From: Prevotellaceae bacterium
GTDB taxonomy: Bacteria; Bacteroidota; Bacteroidia; Bacteroidales; Bacteroidaceae
NCBI GenBank assembly: GCA_028723455.1
Contig: JAQYEW010000006.1
Coordinates: forward strand, 1 to 34,584
Direction: 5' to 3'
Length of the DNA: 34,584 nt
The translations under genes and the position numbers were made by a program. Position 1 is the stretch's first letter. The number at the start of each line of letters is the position of its first letter. The notes under the pieces were generated by a model that saw nothing but the letters and a program-made list of their open reading frames with translations, was not told where the DNA came from and made no database searches. Positions 25,324 to 33,807 of the stretch are shown in pieces.

Positions 25324-26637
25324 ATGTTATTGATACAAGAAATACTGAACAAACTGGGTATCGAGCAGTTGAATGAAATGCAGCTCCAAGCCCATAAAAC
25401 CATACGGACAGGGAGTAATACCCTTATCCTAAGTCCCACGGGTAGTGGAAAGACTTTAGCCTATCTGCTGCCTGTACTCGAAAAAATCAATCCGTCTGAT
25501 GCTCGCGTGCAGGCCGTTATCCTGGTGCCTTCACGCGAGTTGGCGCTTCAGACACATCAGGTGGCGGCGCGAATCGGAGGAGTCCGTACCTTGCCTCTCT
25601 ATGGTGGACGTTCCGCTATGGAGGACCATCGCGACATCAAGGCGAAGCAGCCTCAGGTGGTTATCGCCACGCCGGGCAGAATGTTGGACCATCTGACGAA
25701 GGGCAATGTGGTGGCGGATGCCGTCATGACGCTTGTCATTGATGAGTTTGACAAAAGTCTGGAACTGGGTTTCCATGACGAAATGAAAGCCGTTGCGGAT
25801 TTCCTGACCCATGTGCGCCAGCGAATTCTGCTTTCGGCCACTGATAGCGATGACCTTCCCGGCTTTATTGGTGATATGCGCAATGCCCAACGCCTGGATT
25901 ACCGTGATAAGCAGCAAGCATCGCAGCGCATCTGGGAATATGTGGTGCAAAGTCCCGTCAAGGATAAGTTGGAAACCTTGGGTGTTCTGCTCCGTTCTTT
26001 GGGCAGTCGGCGCAGCATCGTCTTTCTGGGCTTCCGCGAGAGTGTGGAACGTGTGGAGAACTATCTGGCACGCATGGGCTTTGGCGTTACCAGTTTCCAT
26101 GGCGGCATGGAACAGAAGATACGCGAGCGCAACCTGTTCCGCTTCGTTTCTGGCAGTGCCAATATCCTGGTGAGCACGGACTTGGCTTCGCGTGGTCTGG
26201 ATATTCCCGCAGTGGACAATGCCATTCACTACCATCTGCCCATGAATGCGGAAACCTATACCCACCGTATTGGCCGCACGGCGCGCTGGGATGCAGAGGG
26301 AGCCTCCTATCTAATCCTTGGTCCCGAGGAACAATGGGACGGTACGGAGGAGATGACACGTTGGGAAGCTCCTGAGAAATTGCCGATGGTGGAACAGCCT
26401 GTTTGGGAAACGCTTTATATTGGCCGTGGGAAACGAGACAAACTTTCGCGTGGCGATGTTGCGGGTTTCCTTATGAGAGTGGCCGGCCTTGAGAAGCAGG
26501 ACGTGGGGCAGATAACGCTTCATGACCATCATGCCTTTGTAGCCATCACCCGTACACGTGTCTCTGAAACCTTGGCACGCATCCGTAATCAGAAGATCAA
26601 GGGCATGAAGACCATCATAGAACGTGCCATGTACTAA
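25324..26637 (+). CDS. DEAD-box RNA helicase with DbpA-like C-terminal domain (DEFD motif II)
   Basis: A 437-residue ATP-dependent RNA helicase. Walker A is SPTGSGKT (37-44), Ia is VPSRELALQ, Ib is ATPGRMLDHL, motif II is DEFD (140-143) in place of DEAD, motif III is SAT (171-173), then STDLASRGLDIP and HRIGRTAR. The last 75 or so residues (LYIGRGKRDKLSRGDVAGFL to IKGMKTIIERAM) resemble the DbpA RNA-binding domain, which in Escherichia coli guides the helicase to 23S rRNA. I infer a ribosome-assembly role. It is embedded in the thrA run, 15 bases before the patatin gene. Confidence 0.93.
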   Translation: MLLIQEILNKLGIEQLNEMQLQAHKTIRTGSNTLILSPTGSGKTLAYLLPVLEKINPSDARVQAVILVPSRELALQTHQVAARIGGVRTLPLYGGRSAMEDHRDIKAKQPQVVIATPGRMLDHLTKGNVVADAVMTLVIDEFDKSLELGFHDEMKAVADFLTHVRQRILLSATDSDDLPGFIGDMRNAQRLDYRDKQQASQRIWEYVVQSPVKDKLETLGVLLRSLGSRRSIVFLGFRESVERVENYLARMGFGVTSFHGGMEQKIRERNLFRFVSGSANILVSTDLASRGLDIPAVDNAIHYHLPMNAETYTHRIGRTARWDAEGASYLILGPEEQWDGTEEMTRWEAPEKLPMVEQPVWETLYIGRGKRDKLSRGDVAGFLMRVAGLEKQDVGQITLHDHHAFVAITRTRVSETLARIRNQKIKGMKTIIERAMY

Positions 26638-26652
26638 ATCTCCCTTGGGCTG

Positions 26653-27543
26653 ATGAGTAACAAGAAAGTTACATTGGTGTTAAGCAGTGGCAACGCACGT
26701 GGTTTTGCCCACATAGGCGCAATAGACGCCTTGCTGGAGCGTGGTTATGAAATCACCTCCGTGGCAGGTACAAGCATCGGTTCGATGATTGCCGGGATGT
26801 ACGCGACGGGTGAGATGGATGTGTTCAAGGAGTGGCTTTACAACCTGGACCGTCCGAAGGTGGCTTCGCTCATCGACCTTTCTCTTAGCATGACGCATCT
26901 GGTCAAGGGCGAGCGTGTGTTTCGTGCGATGCGCGAGCAGGTGGCTGACCGTCCCATTGAGTCGCTGCTTATCCCTTATCGTGCTGTGGCTACGGACATC
27001 AATACGTACAGCGAAGTGGTCTTTGATCACGGTAGCCTGTACCGTGCCATCCGTGCCAGTATCTCTATTCCTTCGCTCTTCCGTCCTGTTCGTAGCGGGA
27101 AACGCTTGCTTATTGATGGTGGGGCGACGAATCCCCTTCCTCTCAATCGTGCTGTACGTACGCCCGGCTCCTTGTTGGTAGCGGTGGATGTCAGTGCTCC
27201 GGGCGACCACACGAACGAGAAGAAAGAACTTGTTCAGCCAAGTCCCAACCGTTGGTTGCCGGAATTTGTCCTCAAACGTTTCCCCTCGCTGGTGAATCAG
27301 GGAGTGAAGGAGGAGTACGAGGAAACAGACTTCAACTACGTATCGCTGCTATCACAGACCTTTTCTGCGATGATTGCCAGCAACACGGCGTTGATGCTGA
27401 AGCTTTGTCCGCCGGATATGCTGCTCTCTATCCCTGTCAATCGTCTTGAAAGCTTTGATTACGACAAGGCAGAGTCCATCGCGCAAGTGGGCTATACGGA
27501 AATGATGCGCGTCATTAACGAATACGAAGAACAACATGCTTAG
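26653..27543 (+). CDS. Patatin-like phospholipase
   Basis: A 296-residue serine lipase-type hydrolase. The oxyanion motif lies in SSGNARGFAHIG (11-22), the nucleophile Ser41 in GTSIG (39-43), and the second catalytic residue Asp155 in DGGATNPLP, so the Ser/Asp dyad is intact. There is no signal peptide; it is probably cytoplasmic or peripheral on the inner membrane. It overlaps the next gene by 8 bases, indicating translational coupling with the membrane phosphoesterase. Likely substrates are phospholipids or acyl esters, not specified by the sequence. Confidence 0.93.
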   Translation: MSNKKVTLVLSSGNARGFAHIGAIDALLERGYEITSVAGTSIGSMIAGMYATGEMDVFKEWLYNLDRPKVASLIDLSLSMTHLVKGERVFRAMREQVADRPIESLLIPYRAVATDINTYSEVVFDHGSLYRAIRASISIPSLFRPVRSGKRLLIDGGATNPLPLNRAVRTPGSLLVAVDVSAPGDHTNEKKELVQPSPNRWLPEFVLKRFPSLVNQGVKEEYEETDFNYVSLLSQTFSAMIASNTALMLKLCPPDMLLSIPVNRLESFDYDKAESIAQVGYTEMMRVINEYEEQHA

Positions 27544-28636
27544 GTTCCTTCCTTTTCTGTTTGTCCTTATCGCCATTGTGGTCTTTGCCGCATGGAGCTT
27601 AGTGCGGTTGCTGCCATTGGAATCGCGCGGCGTGTTTGTAGGGACTGCTTTGCTTTCCCTTTTGGTGTTAGCTCTTTTTGTCCTTACGCTGTTGCCTCTT
27701 TTGGATGCCTTCCCCATGCCGTTAAGCGTTGCCCTGTACGAAGTGGGCAATACCCTTCTGGTTGCCTCGCTTTACATGGCATTCTTTTTTCTGTCGCTGC
27801 GTGTGCTGCGCCTCATCCCCTTGGTGCGTGATGTTGTTGCCGATTTGTGGCTGGAGCATTGTTGGCTGACTTTCGTCGTGTCGATAGTGAGCATGGGTGT
27901 GCTGATGTTTGCCGGCTACGGCAATTACATGAACAAGCGTCGTGTCGCGCTTAGCCTGCCAGTCAGGGGCTTGAGCGAACATCGGCGCATTGTCATGCTT
28001 AGCGACCTCCATTTGGGTTATCATAACCGTGCCGGTGAAGTCCGTAGGTGGGTTGCATTGGTGAATGCGGAGAAGCCTGACATTGTGGTTATCGCAGGCG
28101 ACCTTGTCGATCATAGTTCACGAGCTGTCTTGCAGCAGGACATCATGTCCGAGTTGCGTAACATAGAGGCTCCTGTCTATGCCTCCTTGGGCAACCACGA
28201 ATATTTTGCTCCCATGGCGGACGTGATGCGAATCTTGCGGGAAAGCAATATTACCTTGCTGCGGGACAGTGTGGTGCAGGATAAGGGCCTATATATAATA
28301 GGTAGGGACGATAGGGTGAATGTCCGTCGCCAATCCTTGAAAGCCTTGATGCTGCAGGTGCCTCCGGGCGCTGCGACCATCCTCTTGGACCACCAACCCT
28401 ATCATTTGGAGGAAGCCGAGCAAGCAGGCATTACCCTTCAGCTGAGCGGGCACACGCATCATGGCCAGTTCTGGCCCGGTTCCTGGATAACGGAGAGAAT
28501 CTATGAGAAAGCCCATGGCTATCTGAGGAAAGGAAATACGCATTATTACGTGTCCAGCGGCATGGGTATTTGGGGAGCCAAGGTGCGCCTGGGGACGCAG
28601 AGCGAATACATTGTCATTGATCTTATAAAGGAATAA
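27536..28636 (+). CDS. Membrane metallophosphoesterase
   Basis: A 366-residue protein with about four transmembrane helices in the first 130 residues, then a calcineurin-like phosphoesterase domain. The metal motifs are complete: DLHLG (Asp157, His159), GDLVD (Asp189), GNHEY (219-223) and GHTHHG (305-310). Relatives include YkuE-type enzymes that act on lipid-linked or UDP-sugar-lipid substrates; the exact substrate is unknown. The start overlaps the patatin gene by 8 bases, and only one base separates its end from the transporter, so the three are coupled and may act on the same lipid pool. Confidence 0.92.
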   Translation: MLRFLPFLFVLIAIVVFAAWSLVRLLPLESRGVFVGTALLSLLVLALFVLTLLPLLDAFPMPLSVALYEVGNTLLVASLYMAFFFLSLRVLRLIPLVRDVVADLWLEHCWLTFVVSIVSMGVLMFAGYGNYMNKRRVALSLPVRGLSEHRRIVMLSDLHLGYHNRAGEVRRWVALVNAEKPDIVVIAGDLVDHSSRAVLQQDIMSELRNIEAPVYASLGNHEYFAPMADVMRILRESNITLLRDSVVQDKGLYIIGRDDRVNVRRQSLKALMLQVPPGAATILLDHQPYHLEEAEQAGITLQLSGHTHHGQFWPGSWITERIYEKAHGYLRKGNTHYYVSSGMGIWGAKVRLGTQSEYIVIDLIKE

Positions 28637-28637
28637 A

Positions 28638-29609
28638 ATGCTTCTTTTCTTACGTCGTTACACTTTGCCGGTGGCTATTGTGGTGGGCAGTCTGGTTTTT
28701 GCCCTTTTTCATGAGTTTGCCGTCTTGCAGCCCATAGCAAAGGCCTATGTGCCTTGGAACAATACCGTTTTGAGCATGCTGAATTTTATTGTGCTCTATT
28801 TTACGTTCTGTAAAATCAACTTCCAGCGCATGCGCCCAAGGCGATGGCACGCACATGTGATTGTCGCACAGTTGTTCTTGGCTGTTTGTGTGCTGAGCAT
28901 TGCGTTTGTGCTTCGGGACAGCCCCGGCTTGTCCCTTCTTTCTCAGGCTGCGCTTGTATGTGTCGTAGCCCCTTCGGCCAGTGCGGCTGCCGTGGTAACC
29001 GCCAAACTTGGTGGCGACTTGGAGCAAATGATAACATTCACCCTTTTGAGTAACGTTTTTTGCGCCATGCTTATCCCCTCTTTGTTGCCTTATTTGCCGG
29101 GTGCCGCCGCGGAACACGATATTACACCCATGTCGCTTGCCCTAAGTATGCTGTGGCGTGTGGTGATGGTTTTGTTAGTGCCTATGCTGGTCGCATGGCT
29201 TACGCGTGTTTTGCTGCCCCGTCTGCATCGTGCCATCGTGGATTTCCGTAACCTGAGTTTTTACGCTTGGGCGGTGAGCCTGATGGTGGTCAGCGGTACC
29301 GCTGTGAAGGGGGTTGTGGATTTGTGGGACGATACGCCCGGCTGGCTTCTCTTCGCTGTTGCCACCGTAGGCCTTCTGATTTGCGGCATTCAGTTTTTCA
29401 TTGGCAGACGTTTGGGAACCCTTACCTTACATCGCATTGAGGGCGGTCAAGGTTTGGGACAAAAGAACACGGTCTTTGCCATTTGGCTGTCCGCTTCTTT
29501 TCTTCATCCTCTTGCTTGCCTTGGTCCCGGCTGTTACATTCTGTGGCAGAATCTGATCAATAGCTGGCAGATTCGCAAGGCGGAGAAAAAGTTGAACCCT
29601 GTAGCGTAG
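28638..29609 (+). CDS. BASS-type (bile acid:sodium symporter-like) transporter
   Basis: A 323-residue integral membrane protein with about nine hydrophobic helices. The LGQKNTVFAIWLSASFLHPLA motif near the end and VVAPSASAAAVVTAKLGGD in the middle resemble the SBF/BASS family. Substrate is unknown; members carry bile acids, organic anions or other small molecules. It follows the phosphoesterase by one base and precedes the receiver/ATP-grasp gene by six, so it is part of one transcript. Confidence 0.85.
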   Translation: MLLFLRRYTLPVAIVVGSLVFALFHEFAVLQPIAKAYVPWNNTVLSMLNFIVLYFTFCKINFQRMRPRRWHAHVIVAQLFLAVCVLSIAFVLRDSPGLSLLSQAALVCVVAPSASAAAVVTAKLGGDLEQMITFTLLSNVFCAMLIPSLLPYLPGAAAEHDITPMSLALSMLWRVVMVLLVPMLVAWLTRVLLPRLHRAIVDFRNLSFYAWAVSLMVVSGTAVKGVVDLWDDTPGWLLFAVATVGLLICGIQFFIGRRLGTLTLHRIEGGQGLGQKNTVFAIWLSASFLHPLACLGPGCYILWQNLINSWQIRKAEKKLNPVA

Positions 29610-29615
29610 AAGATT

Positions 29616-32588
29616 ATGATCAGGAAATTAAGGGAAAAAATGCAGTTGCGCGATACGCCGTTTGTAGAACTGATGGTGCGCCGCATCTTTAATGTGCTTA
29701 TCGTAGCGAATCCTTACGATGCCTTCATGTTGGAGGATGACGGGCGTGTGGACGAGAAGATCTTTCAGGAGTATGCCCAGCTGGGTTTGCGCTTTCCTCC
29801 ACGCTTTATCCAGGTGGCAAGCCAGGAGGAGGCCGAGCAGGAAATGGAGGGGGTAACCCCCGACCTGATTATCTGTATGCCGGGTACTGACAACAGCGAT
29901 GCCTTTGACATCGCGAAGAATATCAAGGAAGCCCATCCCACCATCCCCATCGTGGTGCTGACGCCCTTTAGCTACGGCATCACGCGTCGTATGCAGGATG
30001 AGGATTTGTCTATCTTTGAGTACGTGTTCTGTTGGTTGGGCAATACGGATCTGTTGTTGTCCATCATCAAGCTCATCGAGGATCAGATGAACCTGGAACA
30101 CGATATCGAGGTGGGCGGCGTTCATATGCTGATGCTCGTAGAGGATAATATCCGCTTCTACAGTTCCATCCTTCCTTATCTCTACAAGTACGTCTTGCAG
30201 CAGTCGCAGGCCTTTGCCAACGAGGCCTTGAACTCTCATCTGGAAACGCTGCGCATGCGTGGCCGCCCCAAGATTGTCTTGGCGCGTAGTTACGAGGAGG
30301 CGTGGAATTTGTACGAGCGTTTCAGTGACCATACGTTGGGCGTTATCAGCGACTGCCGTTTCATGAAGGGCGGAGTGATTGACGAGCAGGCCGGTTTCAA
30401 ACTACTGAAAAGCATCCGCAAGATAGACCCCTTCGTTCCTTTGGTGATGGAGAGCAGCGAAAGCGAGGCCGCCGGTATGGCAGAGGCGTGCACGGCCAGT
30501 TTCATCGACAAGAACAGCAAGAAGATAGACCAAGACCTCAGGACTATCCTGAGCAAGTATTTTGGCTTTGGGGATTTTATCTTCCGCGATCCGCGGACCA
30601 TGGAGGAGGTGTGCCGCTGCCGCAACCTGAAGGATCTGCAGGAGCACATCTTCAGCGTGCCCGCAGAGAGTCTTATGTACCACGTCTCGCACAACAATGT
30701 ATCGCGCTGGTTGTGTTCGCGTGCCCTGTTCCCGATTTCCGAGTTTCTGAAGCATATCACGCTGGACGACCTCCAGGATATTGATGCCCATCGGCAGATT
30801 ATCTTTGATGCCATCGTCGCTTACCGTCGCATGAAGAACCAGGGCGTTGTGGCCGTCTTTCAACGCGAGCGTTTCGACCAATACAGTAACTTTGCGCGAA
30901 TAGGCGACGGTTCGCTTGGCGGCAAGGGCCGTGGTCTGGCTTTCCTGGATAATATCATCAAACGGCATCGCGAGCTGACTTCGCAGCCGGGAGTCGAACT
31001 GACGATTCCCAAGACCGTCGTGCTGTGTACGGATGTCTTTGACGAGTTCATGGACACCAACGAGCTTTATCAGGTGGCGTTGACAGACCTTGCCGATGAA
31101 GACATACTGCGCTATTTCCTTCATGGCCGCCTTCCCCAGCGTCTGTTGGCGGATTTGGTGGCCTTTCTGGATGTCGTGAAATCGCCCATTGCCATTCGGA
31201 GCAGTTCGCTTTTGGAAGACAGCCATTACCAGCCATTCGCAGGTGTCTATAACACGTACATGATACCTTATGTGAATGATAGTTATGAACGTCTGGAACT
31301 GCTTGCAAATGCCATCAAGGCGGTGTATGCCAGTGTCTTTTTCCGTGCCTCGAAGGATTACATGACAGCCACGTCGAATGTGATCGACCAGGAGAAAATG
31401 GCCATCATCCTGCAAGAGGTGGTAGGTAGGGAACACGGTACGCGCTTTTATCCCACCATGAGCGGTGTGGCCCGCAGCCTGAACTATTATCCTTTGGGCG
31501 ACGAACAGCCCGAGGAGGGCACTGTCAGCCTGGCTTTGGGCTTGGGGAAGTATATCGTGGATGGCGGCCAAAGCCTGCGGCTCAGCCCCTATCATCCCGA
31601 CAAGATCTTGCAGACGAGCGAAATGGAAATCGCCTTGCGCGAGACGCAAACCCATTTCCTGGCTCTGGACCTCACCTGCAAGACTTTGGATTTCAAAACC
31701 GACGACGGATTCAATCTGAGCCGTTGCACGGTGCGTCAGGCCGAGGCTGACGGGGAATTGCAGTGGATATGTTCTACCTACGACCCCGTGGACCAATGTA
31801 TCTACGATGGGTTCTACGAGGGGCGTAACCGTAAGATCATCTCCTTTGCCGGCGTGTTGCAGCATAACGTCATTCCACTGCCCAAGGTGCTGCAGCTGGT
31901 GCTGGAGAAAGGGCAGGCGGAGATGCGCCGCTCCGTCGAGATTGAGTTTGCGATGAACATGAACGCCGACCGCACGGCATCCTTCTATCTCTTGCAGATA
32001 CGTCCCATGGTGGACCACCGCATGAGCCTGGACGAGGACATCAGCCTGATACATGAGGAAGGTTGTCTCCTGAAGAGCAATCTGGCGATTGGGCAGGGAA
32101 TCGTGGATGACGTGCGGGATGTCGTCTATGTACGCACCGAGGGCTACCGCCCCTCTATCAATTCTCAGATTGCGGAAGAGGTGGAGCGCATCAACCGCCG
32201 TTGCCTGCAAGAGAATATCAATTATGTCCTTGTAGGGCCCGGTCGCTGGGGCTCCAGCGACCCTTGGCTGGGTGTTCCCGTCAAATGGCCGCACATCAGC
32301 GGGGCGAAGGTAATTGTGGAGGCCGGACTGGAGGATTTTCAGGTGGACCCCAGTCAGGGTACCCATTTCTTTCAGAACCTGACTTCATTGGGCGTAAGCT
32401 ATTTCACCATCAATGCTTTCCGGGGCGACGGGGTCTATCAGGAACAATGGTTGGAACAGTTGCCGGCCGTTCAGGAAACGGAGCATGTGCGCCATGTCCG
32501 TTTTCCGAATCCATTGAGTATCAAGGTGGATGGTTTGCACCGCCTTGGCGTTGTGCAACCTCAGGCACAGGACTTGATTTTGAAATAG
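29616..32588 (+). CDS. Receiver/PPDK-N-like ATP-grasp fusion protein
   Basis: A 990-residue protein. Residues 26-150 resemble a receiver domain but lack the phospho-Asp (PDLIICMPGTDN), so it is degenerate. A second receiver at about 170-310 looks intact: acidic pair Glu176-Asp177, phospho-acceptor Asp246 in ISD, and Lys299. The ATP-grasp nucleotide domain of pyruvate phosphate dikinase/PEP synthase follows: GGKGRG at 435-440 and RSSSLLED from Arg528. A C-terminal module (VGPGRWGSSDPWLGVPVKW; DPSQGTHFFQNL) completes it. I find neither the phospho-histidine domain nor the PEP-binding barrel, so it cannot be a normal PEP synthase, although it may be labelled so. I infer a signal-responsive phosphotransferase whose acceptor is unknown. 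It ends the operon at a strong terminator. Confidence 0.85.
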   Translation: MIRKLREKMQLRDTPFVELMVRRIFNVLIVANPYDAFMLEDDGRVDEKIFQEYAQLGLRFPPRFIQVASQEEAEQEMEGVTPDLIICMPGTDNSDAFDIAKNIKEAHPTIPIVVLTPFSYGITRRMQDEDLSIFEYVFCWLGNTDLLLSIIKLIEDQMNLEHDIEVGGVHMLMLVEDNIRFYSSILPYLYKYVLQQSQAFANEALNSHLETLRMRGRPKIVLARSYEEAWNLYERFSDHTLGVISDCRFMKGGVIDEQAGFKLLKSIRKIDPFVPLVMESSESEAAGMAEACTASFIDKNSKKIDQDLRTILSKYFGFGDFIFRDPRTMEEVCRCRNLKDLQEHIFSVPAESLMYHVSHNNVSRWLCSRALFPISEFLKHITLDDLQDIDAHRQIIFDAIVAYRRMKNQGVVAVFQRERFDQYSNFARIGDGSLGGKGRGLAFLDNIIKRHRELTSQPGVELTIPKTVVLCTDVFDEFMDTNELYQVALTDLADEDILRYFLHGRLPQRLLADLVAFLDVVKSPIAIRSSSLLEDSHYQPFAGVYNTYMIPYVNDSYERLELLANAIKAVYASVFFRASKDYMTATSNVIDQEKMAIILQEVVGREHGTRFYPTMSGVARSLNYYPLGDEQPEEGTVSLALGLGKYIVDGGQSLRLSPYHPDKILQTSEMEIALRETQTHFLALDLTCKTLDFKTDDGFNLSRCTVRQAEADGELQWICSTYDPVDQCIYDGFYEGRNRKIISFAGVLQHNVIPLPKVLQLVLEKGQAEMRRSVEIEFAMNMNADRTASFYLLQIRPMVDHRMSLDEDISLIHEEGCLLKSNLAIGQGIVDDVRDVVYVRTEGYRPSINSQIAEEVERINRRCLQENINYVLVGPGRWGSSDPWLGVPVKWPHISGAKVIVEAGLEDFQVDPSQGTHFFQNLTSLGVSYFTINAFRGDGVYQEQWLEQLPAVQETEHVRHVRFPNPLSIKVDGLHRLGVVQPQAQDLILK

Positions 32589-32596
32589 CATATCTG

Positions 32597-32626
32597 AAAA
32601 AAGCACCCTTCAAGGGTGCTTTTTTT
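32597..32626 (+). terminator. Intrinsic terminator of the thrA-to-ATP-grasp run
   Basis: AAAAAAGCACCC (32597-32608) pairs with GGGTGC and T-run (32614-32626) around a TTCAA loop. It lies 8 bases after the stop, with a clear T-tail. It marks the end of a run that begins at the thrA promoter. Confidence 0.92.
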
Positions 32627-33051
32627 GTCCGTACTTTAGTCCTCAAAAAACATATAATAGTTTTGGACAAAATAAATATATGTTTTTCCAAAAAATCTAT
32701 CCCAAAGGTTCAAAAAATGGCAGAACATTGCAAATGGGTTGTGAGTCAGTCGGTTCTGATTTTTAAGCCATTTGGCGGAAAACCTTGAAAAGACAGGTTT
32801 ATGCCAACTTCGGACAGAGCAGCGTTACCAAAACATTATCTCCCCTTCTGAAAACAGGGATCAGGAAAAGTGGTAACGAACAGGGCAAAATCCGATCTGA
32901 ACCTATAGGATTATCTTCGACAAAGATACTTTGATGGCAGGAAAGAAGCAAATAAATCGTACCCAGTTTCTTTACCATTGAACGACAATGTTTTGCGTAG
33001 CAACAAATAACCTGACGATAAATAGTTTTGTAAACCGTAAAAGTCAGAGTT
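32627..33051. other. Gene-free stretch before the chimeric gene
   Basis: No coding frame is convincing. It contains an 11-base inverted repeat, AAAAACATATA (32646-32656) with TATATGTTTTT (32677-32687), around a 20-base loop. A TAGTTTTG (33023-33030) 21 bases before the next ATG fits the -7 pattern; TAGTTTTG also occurs at 32658-32665. No -33 is clear. The composition is AT-richer than the operon to the left. It is the expected place for an integration site, but I found no duplicated border. Confidence 0.4.
33023..33030 (+). promoter_or_regulatory. -7 element for the integrase/HTH chimera
   Basis: TAGTTTTG fits TAnnTTTG and lies 21 bases before the ATG at 33052. The -33 element is not recognisable, which lowers confidence. 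Confidence 0.35.
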
Positions 33052-33363
33052 ATGCGTAGTACGTTTAAGGTTCTGTTCTACCTCAAAAAGAACGCTCCCA
33101 AGAAGAACGGTTCCGTTCCCGTGATGTGCCGTGTCACCATCGACGGCACCATTGCCCAGTTCAGTTGCAAATGCGACATCCATCCCGATTTGTGGGACGA
33201 TGAACTGTCCCGCCTGTTGCATATCAACCGGCGCACGTTGCAGGATTATCGCAATATGGGGAGAATCTCCTTTATCAAGTTAGGCGGAAAGGTACTCTAT
33301 CGGGAAGAAGATGTGGAAAAACTGTTGCAGGAGAATTATCGCCCTCGGTTTGAGAAGCCTTGA
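33052..33363 (+). pseudogene. Chimera of integrase arm-binding domain and excisionase-type HTH
   Basis: A 103-residue open frame joining two families. Residues 1-49 (MRSTFKVLFYLKKN; VPVMCRVTIDGTIAQFSCK; PDLWD) match the N-terminal arm-binding domain of Bacteroidetes tyrosine integrases, which normally run to about 400 residues with a catalytic domain. From about residue 50 (ELSRLLHINRRTLQDYRNMGRISF; GKVLYREEDVEKLLQENYRPRF) it becomes a MerR/excisionase-like helix-turn-helix (HTH_17) that usually stands alone in mobile elements. The junction near 33199 is in frame. I infer a deletion between two mobile-element genes, leaving a scar. Because the frame is open it could also be a working small DNA-binding protein. 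No integrase catalytic residues remain. Confidence 0.75.
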
Positions 33364-33365
33364 CA

Positions 33366-33408
33366 GAGAAACAGGCAGCAAGACAAGAGTTTCTTACTGC
33401 CTGTTCTC
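33366..33408 (+). terminator. Hairpin after the chimeric gene
   Basis: GAG-A-AACAGGCAG (33366-33378, one bulged A) pairs with CTGCCTGTTCTC (33397-33408), and AAGA/TCTT pairs within the loop. It begins 2 bases after the stop at 33361-33363. The trailing sequence has few T residues, so it is a weak terminator or a 3' stabilising stem. Confidence 0.5.
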
Positions 33409-33719
33409 ATATTCAGTTGTACCATTCGCCTTTAGTATAGCACACGAGTAGCGGAGGATCTGTTCTCTTCTTCTCGGTCAGTCTTCCGATTATCCATATA
33501 CGGAAACTCTTTGCCTGTGGAGAGGCAAAGCGAAACGACAGCATCGTTATCATTTCAATGTTGTATATTTTTCGTCCATATTACAATGTATTTAATGGCA
33601 CCAACAGTGGTGCACGGACAAAAATAAACCAAAGAAACAGTGTGCGTTATAGGTTTGGGATAACTGCGTACTTGTGGCGTCGATATGGACGGAAGTGGCC
33701 GGATGTCGGGACAGAACAA

Positions 33720-33756
33720 AACGAGCGGAGCATACCAAAGGCATACTCCGCTCGTT
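33720..33756 (-). terminator. Intrinsic terminator of the response regulator gene
   Basis: AACGAGCGGAG (33720-33730) and CTCCGCTCGTT (33746-33756) pair perfectly. On the minus strand the stem is followed by TTGTTCTG, a short T-rich tail. It lies 51 bases after the regulator stop. Confidence 0.8.
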
Positions 33757-33807
33757 CTTGTCGATACGACCCCGTGTTTTCAGGTCATGGCGAGTATATG
33801 TCGGATT

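Larger units (their letters stand above)
33364..33807. other. Gene-free region between the chimera and the response regulator
   Basis: I see no supported gene. Besides the hairpins at 33366-33408 and 33720-33756, CTTTGCCT (33509-33516) and AGGCAAAG (33523-33530) form an 8-base perfect stem with a 6-base loop. A 95-codon frame on the plus strand (33558-33845) has no family features and runs through the terminator and into the response regulator gene. The region is a likely remnant of the mobile element whose integrase start survives at its left. Confidence 0.4.

Noticed and set aside
30402-32366. Minus-strand frame of 654 codons opposite the receiver/ATP-grasp gene
   Set aside because: Long only because the sense gene is GC-rich; composition is low in hydrophobic order and no family motif is visible.
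29616-32588. Standard label of phosphoenolpyruvate synthase
   Set aside because: Only the ATP-grasp part resembles that enzyme; the phospho-His and PEP-binding domains cannot be found and receiver domains are fused at the front.
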